The notes under the pieces were generated by a model. The model had not been told where the DNA came from, did no database searches, and saw nothing but the letters and a program-made list of their open reading frames with translations. Shown here in pieces: positions 50,546 to 57,340 of a stretch of 64,000 bases of DNA. This DNA is from Shewanella oncorhynchi (GTDB lineage: Bacteria; Pseudomonadota; Gammaproteobacteria; Enterobacterales; Shewanellaceae). Position 1 is the stretch's first letter; each line of letters begins with the position of its first letter. The position numbers and the translations under genes were made by a program. The DNA lies in assembly GCF_012584455.1 (NCBI RefSeq), contig NZ_JABAEB010000001.1, forward strand, positions 314,657 through 378,656, written 5' to 3'.

Positions 50546-51632
50546 CCCTTGGGCGAGTTTCGCCGGTATTTGTGTTTGGCATTTGCTGCGCTGCCGTTTT
50601 TTGTTGCTTGTCTTTGTGCGTCTCAGACGGCTGTTGTACCAGCGCTATACTGTTGAGAATATCGAGCTTGAGCGTTTGCTCGTTCCAGCGGCAAAGTTGT
50701 AATTCGCCGCTTAAGGTTTCTGTGATTAAACTGCAGTTTTCGACCCAGTCACCGTCGTTGGCGTAGATGATCTGCCTCTTTTCTGGGGGACTGAGTGGTG
50801 AGTAATATTGGGCGGCTCTGGGGTGAGTCGAGAGTTCGGGCTGATGGATATGACCGCAGATCACACCGTCAACATCAAAGTGCTGGGCATAGTTGAGTAC
50901 TGCTTGACGGTAATGTCCAATAGCGGCTTGAGCCTTGCCCACTTTGGACTTGATATAACTTGCCAGTGACCAATAGGGGTAACCTAAGCGTTCCCGCAAG
51001 CTATGGAGATTGCGATTGAGGAACAATAATAGGTCATATAAATGGTCGCCCAATATGGCGTAGAAACGGCCGACACACACATCGGCATCAAACTGATCCC
51101 CGTGGAGCATCAAGAGTTTATGGCCGCCAATTCCGTGGTGAATATGTTGGCGGGCAATTTTAATATTCCACAGGCTTAGCTCGGCGTAGGGTTTAATCAG
51201 TTCGTCGTGGTTGCCCGGCAGATAAATCACTTGGGTGCCGTTTTGTGCCAGTTCAATGAATTTCTGCAGTACCTTATTGTGGCTATCGGGCCAGTGCAGC
51301 TTACGTTTCAACGCCCATAAATCGACTATGTCACCGACCAGATACAAGTGCTGACAACGCACGGTTTCAAGCAAGCTGAGCAGGTAGTCAGCCTTGCAAT
51401 CCTTACAGCCTAAATGGATATCTGACAACCAGAGGGCGTTAACTGTGATGCTTGCTGTATGGGCTGAAGTTAATGCGGATGGGGTAATCGCGGCACAATT
51501 GAATTGATTTGAGGATGTTGGTGCTAATGTTGGCGTTTGTGTTGAGCGATTAAAGATGGGAGGAGAAAGGCTGGGGTCATTTATCTCTTCCCGCGTAGAC
51601 CTCTCAAGTTTCCTGAAATTAAATCCTGTCAT
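50535..51632 (-). CDS. Metallophosphoesterase, LpxH-like
   Basis: A 365-residue calcineurin-like phosphoesterase of the UDP-2,3-diacylglucosamine diphosphatase family. Motifs: SDIHLG (D71, H73), GDIVD, GNHDE, HGDQFD, GHIHQPE. An N-terminal extension of about 65 low-complexity residues precedes the domain, so a later start is possible, and the C-terminus has a Gln/Thr-rich tail. Operon with the OlsF-like gene suggests a lipid-related role. Whether it acts on lipid A precursor is not known; a separate canonical LpxH probably exists elsewhere. Confidence 0.85.
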   Translation of the reverse strand: MTGFNFRKLERSTREEINDPSLSPPIFNRSTQTPTLAPTSSNQFNCAAITPSALTSAHTASITVNALWLSDIHLGCKDCKADYLLSLLETVRCQHLYLVGDIVDLWALKRKLHWPDSHNKVLQKFIELAQNGTQVIYLPGNHDELIKPYAELSLWNIKIARQHIHHGIGGHKLLMLHGDQFDADVCVGRFYAILGDHLYDLLLFLNRNLHSLRERLGYPYWSLASYIKSKVGKAQAAIGHYRQAVLNYAQHFDVDGVICGHIHQPELSTHPRAAQYYSPLSPPEKRQIIYANDGDWVENCSLITETLSGELQLCRWNEQTLKLDILNSIALVQQPSETHKDKQQKTAAQQMPNTNTGETRPRDVA

Positions 51633-52246
51633 CTCGTATTCACCCCATTAGGCTGTTAACGAATATGAGCTTAGTGGGGGGCTTTGACCGAATGATGAAG
51701 TTTAGATGACATGCAGATGACAAAAGGTGAATTAGCCTAGACTGAACCTGCAAGATTCACATCAGGATGCAATTAGATCCGATAGGTTGGTTTAACTTAC
51801 TTCTGCCCCAAAGCAAGATAACTTTGTTGTCAGTTTACAGCATGTTTCCCCTGTGACTCGCCGCCCTTGCATTTAACAAGAAGCGTCCCTGAGGGCTCGA
51901 CGACGGCATCCATGCCGCCAACGGTCACAGTTGCAACAATGCCAATCTTAATTAACACTTCTGCTGTTCGTTTAGCTAAAAAGCTATTGCCCCGAAATGA
52001 GTTAGCAAGTTGTTAGTGGCGTCGCAACAAACGGACTTTTTGCCCTAAAAATTCTCATCTATATCTCTCGCTTGGCACAAGTCACCTGCGATTTGTCAAA
52101 ACTGTACAAGTATACCGTCGTATTTAAATCATAAGTATTTTGAGCGATTTTAAACTCATTTGTTTGCGTGTTTATCCAGCCTAAAATTAATAAAACCCTT
52201 AAAATCATTTGTATATACTTTACCAAAATTAGTTAATAGGTTTGGG

Positions 52247-52264
52247 AAACGCGCATGCGCGTTT
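52247..52264. repeat. Perfect 18-bp palindrome
   Basis: AAACGCGCATGCGCGTTT, followed by TT. Its first 14 bases recur at 52352-52365 and its right-hand part TGCGCGTTTTT recurs at 52325-52335. Located about 110 bases before the first cassette. Confidence 0.85.
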
Positions 52265-52324
52265 TTCCAGATGGTGTATTTGAAAAAAAGCTGATAAGTT
52301 CCTTTTATTACAAGTAATTAACAG

Positions 52325-52365
52325 TGCGCGTTTTTACTGGTCTAATGAGGTAAACGCGCATGCGC
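52325..52365. repeat. Split inverted copy of the 52247 palindrome
   Basis: TGCGCGTTTTT (52325-52335) and AAACGCGCATGCGC (52352-52365) form a 9-bp inverted repeat around GTCTAATG. It ends 11 bases before the first GTTAGGC core and may be an attI-like or degenerate attC element. Confidence 0.5.
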
Positions 52366-52398
52366 ACTAATAAAATGTTAGGCAACAAGGAGAGTTCT

Positions 52399-52716
52399 GT
52401 GACCTGGCCAAATGATGCAGATGGGGATGTACTTCGACGGCTTGAAGCCGATGGCTTCGATTTTTCTAAATCCTACACAGTTGATTACAACATTGATTTT
52501 GATAGTTGGCCGCCAGCACTGGAGGCTCTTGAATTACTCAAATCTAAATACGGCAATATTGAGGTGTACGAACCAGATGAAGATTATGCTGGGTATGTGC
52601 AATTTCAAATAAACGCCCCTATTACTTATGAAGGCGTCACATCTACTCAAAGAAACGCTAGCTCCGCTATGCAACCTTTTGGTGGGGTTTGCGAGTCTTG
52701 GGGAATAATGCACTAG
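52399..52716 (+). CDS. Cassette 1: RraB-like protein
   Basis: A 105-residue acidic protein. GTG start with AAGGAG 7 bases upstream, 16 bases after the core GTTAGGC. The sequence VTWPNDADGDVLRRLEADGF, VDYNIDFDSWPPALEAL, VEVYEPDEDY-like and MQPFGGVCESWG resemble the ribonuclease E inhibitor RraB family found in many cassettes. Whether it inhibits RNase E is unknown. The frame extends upstream to 52360 but that part lies in the repeat region. Confidence 0.8.
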   Translation: MTWPNDADGDVLRRLEADGFDFSKSYTVDYNIDFDSWPPALEALELLKSKYGNIEVYEPDEDYAGYVQFQINAPITYEGVTSTQRNASSAMQPFGGVCESWGIMH

Positions 52717-52722
52717 TGCACA

Positions 52723-52798
52723 GCCTAACAACTGGTTCAAACCGTTCGCTTCGCTCACTGGGACTGGCTAAAGCCAGCCCCTTAACCAAACGTTATGT
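52723..52798 (+). other. attC site 1
   Basis: Starts GCCTAAC, ends GTTATGT, 76 bases. The inner arms AACTGGTT... and ...AGCCAG-like are complementary around CGCTTCGCTC. It begins 7 bases after the cassette 1 stop. Confidence 0.85.
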
Positions 52799-52809
52799 GG
52801 CAATTGAGA

Positions 52810-53139
52810 ATGATTAGACTTATTAGCATTTTGCTTTTTACCGCCCTGTGCGGATGTACTGCGACCAAGCCTACAGAAGTAGAATTAAATTTCTCATATC
52901 AGGACAACTACGACTATTTCGGGTACGTTACTTATTGGGTGAGAAACCCAGAAATTCCCCCGACAGGTGACAATATAGTCGGGGCTGAAAAGGACTTTGT
53001 ACTCTGCAAAAGTGAGATAAAGGAGCATCTAATTGATAAACAATTTCCAAGTCGTGATATCCAATATGCATTTATCGTAGAATGTATGTACAAAAAGAGC
53101 TGGTTCTTGTCTGCCGAGACTTATATGGTTACAAAGTAG
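52810..53139 (+). CDS. Cassette 2: small lipoprotein
   Basis: A 109-residue secreted lipoprotein of unknown family. Signal peptide MIRLISILLFTALCGC with Cys 16 in the lipobox LCGC. The mature part is polar with aromatic residues (YQDNYDYFGYVTYWVR) and four further Cys, possibly forming disulfides. An ATG at 52795 lies inside the attC core; the ATG at 52810 gives a proper signal peptide. Confidence 0.75.
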   Translation: MIRLISILLFTALCGCTATKPTEVELNFSYQDNYDYFGYVTYWVRNPEIPPTGDNIVGAEKDFVLCKSEIKEHLIDKQFPSRDIQYAFIVECMYKKSWFLSAETYMVTK

Positions 53140-53142
53140 GCC

Positions 53143-53241
53143 ACATAACAAACCAAGTCAGCGGGACAATTACATGCAGTCTCCCGTCACTTCGTTCCGT
53201 ATTTTAGCCTGCATGTACTTGCCCTGCTTGGGGCGTTATAT
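53143..53241 (+). other. attC site 2
   Basis: Starts ACATAAC, ends GTTATAT, 99 bases. Long arms AACCAAGTCAGCGGGACAA and TTGCCCTGCTTGGGGC pair with small bulges, and ACATGCAG pairs with CTGCATGT. Confidence 0.88.
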
Positions 53242-53259
53242 GTCATTTAGGAAAGTTCG

Positions 53260-53475
53260 ATGAAATGTCCCGTGTGTTCTGAGGAGTTCGGTTACTTACT
53301 ATTGAAAAACTTGGAAAAAACAAAAAAGGAAACATTATTTCATTGCCCTAAATGCTCGCAAAAACTTAGCAATTCATCACTATTAGAAATCCAGAGAAAG
53401 GTAGATTTTTTTCATCTATGGAGGACTAGTTTTCTTGATGGTAGTGCTTGGGATCGAATACATCATCCCAGGTGA
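53260..53475 (+). CDS. Cassette 3: zinc-ribbon protein, apparently frameshifted
   Basis: Seventy-one residues as read. CPVC (3-6) and CPKC (29-32) form a zinc ribbon. AGGAAAG precedes the ATG. After residue 49 the frame changes character (HLWRTSFLDGSAWDRIHHPR). The next frame, entered at a T7 run at 53406-53412, continues without stop to 53605 and encodes two hydrophobic helices. Removing one T would give a 114-residue zinc-ribbon plus two-helix membrane protein ending at the attC boundary, so this is probably a frameshifted gene, or one that depends on slippage. Confidence 0.7.
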   Translation: MKCPVCSEEFGYLLLKNLEKTKKETLFHCPKCSQKLSNSSLLEIQRKVDFFHLWRTSFLDGSAWDRIHHPR

Positions 53476-53605
53476 GTCAATGAGCACAGTTTCTAGAATT
53501 TTAATAATGACTATTTGTCCTATATCGTTGTTTTTAGGTTACTTGCAAATTAAAAAGATGGATACAGCAGAGTATCGTAAAGCTGGTGAAAAAAATGCCA
53601 TATAA
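53405..53605 (+). pseudogene. Cassette 3: out-of-frame C-terminal membrane part
   Basis: Continuous frame of 66 codons starting within the T7 run, reading IFFIYGGLVFLMVVLGIEYI, then a second hydrophobic segment ILIMTICPISLFLGYLQI and a polar tail ending KNAI. The stop TAA is embedded in the attC core ATATAAC, the usual place for a cassette gene to end, unlike the early stop at 53475. It is therefore the native C-terminus of the cassette 3 gene. Confidence 0.65.
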
Positions 53606-53698
53606 CAAGTTACTTAATTTCGTTCCGGCCACAAACAGCGTGGCCTCTACGGGACTGCCTACGCTGCGCTGCGGCAGCCCATTAGTAATGCGTTATGT
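53600..53698 (+). other. attC site 3
   Basis: Starts ATATAAC, ends GTTATGT, 99 bases, with inner CGTTCCGGCCACAAACAGCG and CGCTGCGCTGCGGCAG arms. Confidence 0.8.
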
Positions 53699-53710
53699 CT
53701 CTGGGAGTTG

Positions 53711-54199
53711 ATGGTGTTTGGCCTATTTAAAAAAAAGATGAACGTCGAAGAATTTATCTCGGGTAGCGTCGAAGGCCTGAGGATGACCACTGATGCTCAC
53801 AGAGCAACGTGGCACCTAGGCGAAGAGAAATCCTGGAACGTAGATCAGGACAGCGGACAAATCATCTTTTCGTTTGAAGATGGCACTATTGCAGAATCAC
53901 CAGTCCAAATTATTGGTACCTTCAATTCCAATGATGACACGTTCATGTGGGGCTGGGACCACCCTTCAATATTGCCTACACTTCAAGCCAACGCATTGCG
54001 GGTAAAGCAATTTGGCGAAGAGCATGGTTCAAAGGAACTAACGACTCAAAAGGTTACCTGCACAGAGATGAGAGCGTGGGAATATACTGCACTGGCTATG
54101 CGCCTTGCTGAAGCAAACGGCGCATATAGTGCTGAGGCCGCTCCAGGCACTTTCGTGTTTATGAATTTTGGAGAGGTACACCTTGCCAAAGAAACATAA
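53711..54199 (+). CDS. Cassette 4: DUF6882-like protein
   Basis: A 162-residue cytoplasmic protein. HLGEEKSWNVDQDSGQIIFS, PVQIIGTFNSNDDTFMWGWD, HGSKELTTQKVTCTE, WEYTALAMRLAEANGAY and FVFMNFGEV follow the pattern I know from DUF6882. GGAG lies just before the ATG at 53711; a TTG one codon earlier is possible. Function unknown. Confidence 0.78.
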   Translation: MVFGLFKKKMNVEEFISGSVEGLRMTTDAHRATWHLGEEKSWNVDQDSGQIIFSFEDGTIAESPVQIIGTFNSNDDTFMWGWDHPSILPTLQANALRVKQFGEEHGSKELTTQKVTCTEMRAWEYTALAMRLAEANGAYSAEAAPGTFVFMNFGEVHLAKET

Positions 54200-54277
54200 C
54201 CAGTGCAGGCACGGCGACGCCCATTACATTGCGCCTTCGGCTCCATTCCATGGGCGCGCATGCTGCAAGCGTTAGGT
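54194..54277 (+). other. attC site 4
   Basis: Starts ACATAAC, ends GTTAGGT, 84 bases. GTGCAGGCACGGCGACGCCCAT-type left arm pairs with ATGGGCGCGCATGCTGCAAGC-type right arm; loop GCGCCTTCGGCTCC. Closely related to attC site 7. Confidence 0.88.
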
Positions 54278-54284
54278 TAAAAAC

Positions 54285-55013
54285 ATGCCAGAATCAAATA
54301 ATATGAATATAGAAGCGGCTTATCAAAAAGCAAAGCAGGTCTTTAATAAAGAATTAACTCAAGCTGGGGCGGCCAAGCAACTTTTTGAAAACCATGGAAT
54401 TAATGAAAATTCAGCAAAAATAATGCTTGCTGTCTATAAGAAGCTTGTCTCAGGAATTGAATTTAAAAGAGCTTTAAGTGCACCTGACATGAGCTATTTT
54501 TTAGAAAGAATATTAGCTGAAAATGGTCCCAATAGTTTAATTAAGCCGCTATCAGCTTTATGGAAGCATATTGAATATTACGAACAAAAAAATAATGTTT
54601 CTCTTAATGCAATGCGCGAAGTCGCTTTAAGTTTTTCAAGCTCTGGCGAAACTGGGAACTCAATTGAAAATATTGAGCGTCAATTTCAAAATAAAGTTTT
54701 GCACTCTCTTAATAGCAATGCAGAAGAGAGAAGACGTCGCCTTGCTAGAGCAGAAAAAGCTCCAAAGGTACGTGTAGTTTCGGTTGCCATTTTTGAAAGA
54801 AATCCAGATGTTGTTGCTGAGGTTCTTTTAAGGGCTAATGGTCATTGTGAAAACTGTAAATTAGCAGCACCATTTACACGCCGAAAAGACAATACGCCGT
54901 ATCTTGAAGTACATCATAAAAAGCGCCTTGCTGACGGTGGGCAGGACACTGTTGAAAATGCAATTGGGCTTTGTCCTAACTGCCATAGGAAAATGCACTT
55001 CGGAAATATATAA
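54285..55013 (+). CDS. Cassette 5: HNH endonuclease
   Basis: A 242-residue protein with a C-terminal McrA-type HNH nuclease domain: CENC (188-191), VHHKKRL (H210, H211), Asn in TVENAIGLC and CPNCHRKMH with the second Cys pair. The N-terminal 180 residues are helical and charged with no recognised domain, possibly for target recognition. It is AT-rich compared with neighbours. Possible restriction-like defence function, with no methylase partner in the cassette; inferred from the nuclease domain alone. Confidence 0.88.
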   Translation: MPESNNMNIEAAYQKAKQVFNKELTQAGAAKQLFENHGINENSAKIMLAVYKKLVSGIEFKRALSAPDMSYFLERILAENGPNSLIKPLSALWKHIEYYEQKNNVSLNAMREVALSFSSSGETGNSIENIERQFQNKVLHSLNSNAEERRRRLARAEKAPKVRVVSVAIFERNPDVVAEVLLRANGHCENCKLAAPFTRRKDNTPYLEVHHKKRLADGGQDTVENAIGLCPNCHRKMHFGNI

Positions 55014-55145
55014 CCTAACAAGTCGCTCAAGCACCAGTCGCTTCGCTCCTTGGACAGTTTTTAAGTCGCAGTTTTGTGGTTTTGCTGCGCAAAAGTCTTC
55101 CACAAAACCGCAACTTAAAAACTGCCGCTTAGCTCGGCGTTAGTG
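55013..55145 (+). other. attC site 5 (long)
   Basis: Starts ACCTAAC, ends GTTAGTG, 133 bases, the longest of the array. The inner part forms a second palindrome (CAGTTTTTAAGTCGCAGTTT against AAACCGCAACTTAAAAACTG). Confidence 0.85.
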
Positions 55146-55160
55146 CTTTAGAGGAAGCCG

Positions 55161-55586
55161 ATGAAATTTGAGTTTCAACAAGCCACAAAATCAGATCGAG
55201 ATTATCTACTGGCTTTGCGCAAGTTAACTATGGTTGAGCATTTAGAGAAATCTGGACAATTATTGTCTGATAAAGAGCATGAAATTAGGCTTGATGATAA
55301 ATATCATTGCTCGTATTTGGTGCATTATAAAAACGCATTAGTAGGTACTCTCAAATATGAGTCAACTGAACTCGAAGTTGAGATAATGCAAATTCAAATA
55401 CACCCGGACCATCAAAATAAAGGTTATGGGCGATGCATTATTCAGCAAATATTGAACGATGCTCAGTCAAAGATCGTGTCACTCACGGTGTTAAAGGATA
55501 ATCCTGCATTGCAATTGTATTTACGATTGGGTTTCAAAATTGTCGGTGAGGACATGTATGAGTTTCATATGCAAATCAAGCACTAA
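55161..55586 (+). CDS. Cassette 6: GNAT acetyltransferase
   Basis: A 141-residue GNAT-fold N-acetyltransferase. Acetyl-CoA motif A: IQIHPDHQNKGYGRCIIQQI with Q-N-K-G-Y-G. Motif B: VLKDNPALQLYLRLGFKIVGED. AGAGGAAG precedes the ATG. The substrate is unknown; GNAT cassettes include antibiotic and toxin acetylases but nothing here is specific. Confidence 0.9.
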   Translation: MKFEFQQATKSDRDYLLALRKLTMVEHLEKSGQLLSDKEHEIRLDDKYHCSYLVHYKNALVGTLKYESTELEVEIMQIQIHPDHQNKGYGRCIIQQILNDAQSKIVSLTVLKDNPALQLYLRLGFKIVGEDMYEFHMQIKH

Positions 55587-55690
55587 CAAGTTGCTCAAAC
55601 CGGATTCCATAAACTGTGGCGCTTTTTGCATTTCTGCTTCGCAGGCAAAAATCCCCCCAATTTATTCCACCGTTTAGCAAAGCGTTAGAT
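55581..55690 (+). other. attC site 6
   Basis: Starts CACTAAC, ends GTTAGAT, 110 bases, with an inner GCATTTCTGCTTCGCAGGCAAAAA loop region. Confidence 0.8.
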
Positions 55691-55705
55691 TTCACTGGTG
55701 CCAGC

Positions 55706-55789
55706 ATGAGCGCATACATTTTTGCCGCTGTCGCTTTGCTATTTGCAATTGCGTTTGTTTTTTCCGCTATAAGTCGAAGAGAAGATTAA
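55706..55789 (+). CDS. Cassette 7: 27-residue membrane peptide
   Basis: Short frame starting 16 bases after the core GTTAGAT: MSAYIFAAVALLFAIAFVFS followed by AISRRED. A single predicted helix with a charged C-terminal end is typical of small membrane proteins. Its stop is 5 bases before the next start, so the two may be translated together. The Shine-Dalgarno is poor (CCAGC). Confidence 0.5.
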   Translation: MSAYIFAAVALLFAIAFVFSAISRRED

Positions 55790-55794
55790 CTGAG

Positions 55795-56415
55795 ATGAAC
55801 TATTTTGAAGATTTGGAAAAAGAGTTGCCGACTCTAAGAGTCGCTGCGAATTCATCTGGCCCAGTAGGTTTTTTTGCTCAAGAAGCGCTGCGTTTCTACT
55901 CCGTTGCCGGGACAATCAAGGGTAGTTTTTCTCTGGACGAGTCCGCGAATTTCGAAGAAAGATGTATGACACACATCCTTTTCCGTTCACTCTTGGAAAA
56001 CTATTTCCGAATTCTGTACATCTTTGATGAGCCGAGCGATATCCAAGCTCGGTATAACTCAGTTGTAGAAAATTTCAAGAGGGAATACGGAAAGCTCCTG
56101 AACGAACCGATGCTTCCTAGGAAAAATGAGCTAGAGCCTGCCGGGGCTGGATGGTCTCAACTCCCGCGCGGTCTCGACATGAACAGCATGCTCGCGCAAC
56201 TTAGGAACGATTACGGAGACCGCCTTAGTTACCTTTACTTTACTTATAGAATTGCAAGTTTCGATACCCATGGAAACAATTTGAAAGGCGTTGCAGATGA
56301 CGCTTTTGGAAAACCCTGCAATTTCCCTGTCCTCAAGATCGAATATGCAATAGAACTTGTTTTGAATCAGTACCTTGTAGTTTTTAGCGATATGCGAAGT
56401 CGAGGTGAAATCTAA
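55795..56415 (+). CDS. Cassette 7: protein of unknown function
   Basis: A 206-residue soluble, mostly helical protein. The stretch ERCMTHILFRSLLENYFRILYIFDEPSDI and RIASFDTHGNN recall DUF5677-like proteins, but I am not sure. It starts 5 bases after the 27-residue peptide. Second gene of a two-gene cassette. Confidence 0.7.
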   Translation: MNYFEDLEKELPTLRVAANSSGPVGFFAQEALRFYSVAGTIKGSFSLDESANFEERCMTHILFRSLLENYFRILYIFDEPSDIQARYNSVVENFKREYGKLLNEPMLPRKNELEPAGAGWSQLPRGLDMNSMLAQLRNDYGDRLSYLYFTYRIASFDTHGNNLKGVADDAFGKPCNFPVLKIEYAIELVLNQYLVVFSDMRSRGEI

Positions 56416-56493
56416 CAATCGCAGGCACGGCGACGGCTTTTTCGTTGCGGCTTCGCCTTCACTACAAAGCTGCGCGTGCTGCGGGCGTTAGTT
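56410..56493 (+). other. attC site 7
   Basis: Starts ATCTAAC, ends GTTAGTT, 84 bases. CGCAGGCACGGCGACGGCTTT arm and AAAGCTGCGCGTGCTGCGG arm pair; loop GCGGCTTCGCC. Related to attC site 4. Confidence 0.88.
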
Positions 56494-56509
56494 TTTAAGG
56501 AAAGATCGT

Positions 56510-57223
56510 ATGTTGTTTCCCCATAATATTATCGAGCAGATTGTAAGCTGTGCTCATTGGGCTGATCGGCTCGTTCGGGCGGATCTTATCGAAGGGATAG
56601 TGGTAAGTGAAAATGATTACACATCCAACTTTACCGGCGCATTTAGACGAGAAATACACGCAAGAGCAATACCCGGCCTGACCGCAAAGACTCAAGTATT
56701 GAATCCTAGTGCTGAGCGAGAATTAGGTGCAGATGCATGTGTAATTTTGCAAAATAACAGAGAGTTTAAGGCCGGAATTTTTGAAGCGAAATGGCCTCGC
56801 TTGAGTACCCATGTAAATACTTGGGATTCCAAGCAAAAATCTACCGGTGAGTCCCATTTTTATTCACAACTGCAAAGGCAGCATATACAAAGACATTATG
56901 TTGCTATTTGGGAAATGTTCTACTGTGAATATCCTTTTGGGAGACAGCCATTATTCATGCCAGATGAGGGCTCAGCTTGTGTTTGGCACGACCATGCTTA
57001 TAGCTTTTCCTCATCAAGAACTAGCAATATTGACCCTTGGACTGATGATGAGTTAAAGGCGTTGTTAGAGTCGCATGTCCTTTCAATTGGGGAAGTGATA
57101 GAGGCTATGTGTAATTGCACTCAAGGAAAACCGGTTCCGAATGGTCGGTACGAAAAAGCATTTGGTGATATGGGAGCTCCTCATTCAGCATTGATTATAA
57201 GCTATAGCCCTGATGGCCAGTAA
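56510..57223 (+). CDS. Cassette 8: candidate PD-(D/E)XK nuclease
   Basis: A 237-residue protein with no named family that I recognise. Residues 68-96 read AERELGADACVIL...KAGIFEAKW: D75 and E92-A-K94 with a hydrophobic strand before each fit the PD-(D/E)XK nuclease core, with E48 or E71 as an upstream acid. The C-terminal half is Trp/His/Cys-containing (WHDHAY, CNCTQG). AAGGAAAG precedes the ATG. Possible restriction endonuclease or related defence nuclease; inference from a motif only. Confidence 0.6.
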   Translation: MLFPHNIIEQIVSCAHWADRLVRADLIEGIVVSENDYTSNFTGAFRREIHARAIPGLTAKTQVLNPSAERELGADACVILQNNREFKAGIFEAKWPRLSTHVNTWDSKQKSTGESHFYSQLQRQHIQRHYVAIWEMFYCEYPFGRQPLFMPDEGSACVWHDHAYSFSSSRTSNIDPWTDDELKALLESHVLSIGEVIEAMCNCTQGKPVPNGRYEKAFGDMGAPHSALIISYSPDGQ

Positions 57224-57226
57224 TAA

Positions 57227-57333
57227 AACTAACAAGCGCATGTTGCTGGACTGGCTTTCTGCTGCGCTACAACCTACAACCTACAACCTACAACCTACAA
57301 CCTACAACCCAGCCGCAAATGCGAGCGTTAGGC
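57227..57333 (+). other. attC site 8, with heptamer repeats
   Basis: Starts AACTAAC, ends GTTAGGC, 107 bases. The arms GCGCATGTTGCTGGACTGG and CCAGCCGCAAATGCGAGC nearly match attC site 9, which is 35 bases shorter; the excess is the six-copy CTACAAC tract at 57267-57308. Confidence 0.87.
57267..57308 (+). repeat. Six tandem copies of CTACAAC
   Basis: Perfect 7-base units at 57267, 57274, 57281, 57288, 57295 and 57302, followed by CC, placed in the variable loop of attC site 8. Confidence 0.95.
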
Positions 57334-57340
57334 ATCAGTA

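Larger units (their letters stand above)
51633..52376. other. Non-coding stretch between core genes and the cassette array
   Basis: About 740 bases without a plausible gene on either strand and no integrase reading frame. It holds a perfect palindrome at 52247-52264, a split copy of it at 52325-52365, and a possible -10 TATACT at 52214-52219. A GCATTTAACAAG near 51869 resembles the left end of an attC, but no matching partner is clear. Confidence 0.5.

Noticed and set aside
51860..52020. Degenerate attC between the phosphoesterase and the array
   Set aside because: An ATTTAAC-AAG and a later GTTAGTG are present but the inner arms are not complementary.
52360..52398. N-terminal extension of the RraB-like cassette gene
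   Set aside because: It lies upstream of the cassette junction in the repeat region; the GTG at 52399 has an ideal Shine-Dalgarno.
54904..55143. 79-residue frame across the end of the HNH gene and attC
   Set aside because: It runs through the attC palindrome and is out of frame with the HNH domain.
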